The position numbers and the translations under genes are program-made. A DNA stretch of 64,000 nucleotides from CANHVK01 sp046304235 (lineage in GTDB: Bacteria; Bacteroidota; Bacteroidia; Flavobacteriales_D; Crocinitomicaceae): positions 1-64,000 of the forward strand of contig JBKCEW010000083.1 in NCBI GenBank assembly GCA_046304235.1. The letters are read 5' to 3'. Every line of letters starts with the position of its first letter. The stretch's first letter is position 1. The notes beneath the pieces are model-generated. The model saw only the letters and a list, made by a program, of their open reading frames with translations. It had not been told where the DNA came from and did not search any database. Below are positions 62,841-64,000 of this stretch, one piece after another.

Positions 62841-64000
62841 TCATTTGACTAAATTCTTTCCAGTCATTTCAATGGGTGTTGCAATTCCTAATCTACCTAA
62901 AATAGTCGGTGCAACATCGGCTAAAATTCCATTTTCCAATGAAATGTCTTCATTTGTTACCAACACCACAGGAACTGGATTCAAGGAATGAGCTGTATTA
63001 GGTGAACCATCGGCATTGATAGCAAAATCAGCATTTCCGTGGTCTGCAATTACTAAAAATTCATACCCTAATGACAATCCTGTCTCAATCACTTCCCCTA
63101 AACAGGTATCAACGGTTTCCACCGCTTTTTGAATCGCTTCATATACACCAGTGTGACCAACCATATCTGGATTTGCAAAGTTCAAACAGAAAAAATTAGG
63201 TTTTTCTTGTTTCATATATGCAACAATATTGTCTTTTATTTCAGGTGCACTCATTTCAGGTTGCAAATCGTATGTTGCTACTTTTGGGGAGTTCACTAAA
63301 ATTCGGTGTTCCTTCGGAAATGTAGCTTCTCTTCCCCCACTAAAAAAGAAAGTTACGTGCGGATATTTCTCTGTTTCTGCAATTCTAACTTGGGTTCTAT
63401 CCATTTTAGAAAGTACTTCTCCCAAGGTGTTTTGTAAATTGTCTTTTTCAAAGATGATATTTACATTCTGAAAAGTAGCATCGTAATTAGTCATTGTAAA
63501 CAACTCTAATGCTAATTTTTGCATTCCTAATTCAGGAAAATCTTTTTGTGTTAATGCAGTGGTTATCTCCCGTGGTCTATCTGTTCTGAAGTTAAACGAA
63601 ATAGCCACATCGCCTTCTTTTATAACAGCGATAGGTTGACCATTTTCAGTTATTACGGCTGGTTCAATAAACTCATCCGTAATGTCTTTTTCATAAGACG
63701 TTTTTATTGCTTCTAAAGCACTTGAAAATTGTTCCCCTGAACCATTTACCATCAAATCGTATGCTTTTTTCACACGTTCCCAACGGTTGTCTCTATCCAT
63801 CGCGAAATAACGACCCACGACAGAAGCAATTTTACCCGTTGTTTTTACAAGTACTTTTTCTAATTCTTCAACAAAATGGATTCCACTTTTAGGGTCACAA
63901 TCACGTCCATCAGTGAATGCGTGTATAAACACATTTTCAACCCCTTCGTTTTTGGCCATTTCACAAAGCGCGTAAATGTGTTCTTGTGAACTATGAACCC
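62841..64000 (-). CDS. gpmI: 2,3-bisphosphoglycerate-independent phosphoglycerate mutase, 5' end outside window
   Basis: The frame stays open to the right edge of the window (HSSQEHIYALCEMAKN upstream of the internal Met at 63959), so the N-terminal phosphatase part with the catalytic Ser is missing. The visible 386 codons include FTDGRDCDPKSG, GRYFAMDRDNRWERV, FNFRTDRPREIT and the metal ligands in NPDMVGHTG and VIADHGNAD, all hallmarks of cofactor-independent phosphoglycerate mutase (glycolysis, 3-PG to 2-PG). The C-terminus GKNLVK is intact. Confidence 0.95.
   Translation of the reverse strand, partial: VHSSQEHIYALCEMAKNEGVENVFIHAFTDGRDCDPKSGIHFVEELEKVLVKTTGKIASVVGRYFAMDRDNRWERVKKAYDLMVNGSGEQFSSALEAIKTSYEKDITDEFIEPAVITENGQPIAVIKEGDVAISFNFRTDRPREITTALTQKDFPELGMQKLALELFTMTNYDATFQNVNIIFEKDNLQNTLGEVLSKMDRTQVRIAETEKYPHVTFFFSGGREATFPKEHRILVNSPKVATYDLQPEMSAPEIKDNIVAYMKQEKPNFFCLNFANPDMVGHTGVYEAIQKAVETVDTCLGEVIETGLSLGYEFLVIADHGNADFAINADGSPNTAHSLNPVPVVLVTNEDISLENGILADVAPTILGRLGIATPIEMTGKNLVK

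Overview
This AT-rich window reads as chromosomal DNA of a Bacteroidota bacterium, most likely order Flavobacteriales and possibly near Fluviicola/Crocinitomicaceae (the family placement is inference). The evidence is: promoters of the TTG...TAnnTTTG type, weak Shine-Dalgarno sequences, a PorP/SprF protein with a giant adhesin carrying a type B gliding-motility sorting domain (type IX secretion), OmpA/PD40 proteins, LptC, a TetR-TolC-MFP-RND efflux operon and a separate hemA-hemC-hemD operon. No rRNA, prophage, insertion sequence or CRISPR was found; the only RNA gene recognised is a tRNA-Phe.

Layout. 1-8.8 kb: partial HEAT-like gene, pepP with an alpha/beta hydrolase, small orphan genes, an amidotransferase-like protein without its nucleophile, rnhA, an outer-membrane protein with lptC, coaX, tRNA-Phe and a DUF3108 protein. 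8.8-15.2 kb: RND efflux operon with its TetR regulator and a candidate operator. 15.2-21.3 kb: an ALDH7-like dehydrogenase, a DUF3109 protein, a HAD phosphatase, a secreted protein, a LETM1/TerB protein, lspA and a DksA-like protein. 21.4-25.0 kb (+ strand): queE, an OmpA/PD40 protein and a UbiA prenyltransferase. 25.0-30.8 kb: small lipoprotein and secreted genes, a second OmpA/PD40 protein and SprF. 30.8-40.5 kb: a 2219-residue T9SS adhesin and a TerB/FHA-like/ABCG transporter fusion. 40.6-58.4 kb: a co-directional chemosensory cluster of 17 genes. 58.5-64 kb: a VanZ-like gene, hemDCA, a repeat-bearing intergenic region, an SDR and a partial gpmI.

The centrepiece is the 18-kb chemosensory cluster. 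In order of transcription it is ParA, STAS, CheY, CheA, CheW, MCP, OprB-like porin, MCP, CheR, a histidine-less kinase homologue, CheD, CheB, CheY, a CheC-like phosphatase, a receiver-PP2C phosphatase, a SiaB-like kinase and a SiaC-like phosphoprotein. It therefore joins a complete adaptation-competent chemotaxis pathway, with a ParA-type positioning factor, to a SiaABC-like partner-switching module through a receiver-PP2C protein that could take phosphate from CheA. No flagellar or pilus genes are present. The next genes downstream on the same strand encode the ABCG fusion, the adhesin, SprF and an OmpA protein, so the plausible output is gliding or surface adhesion; that link is inference. 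Both MCPs share a C-terminal tail ending NLDNDF-x-x-F, and the histidine-less kinase also ends in an acidic, Phe-terminated tail, which suggests a common docking motif.
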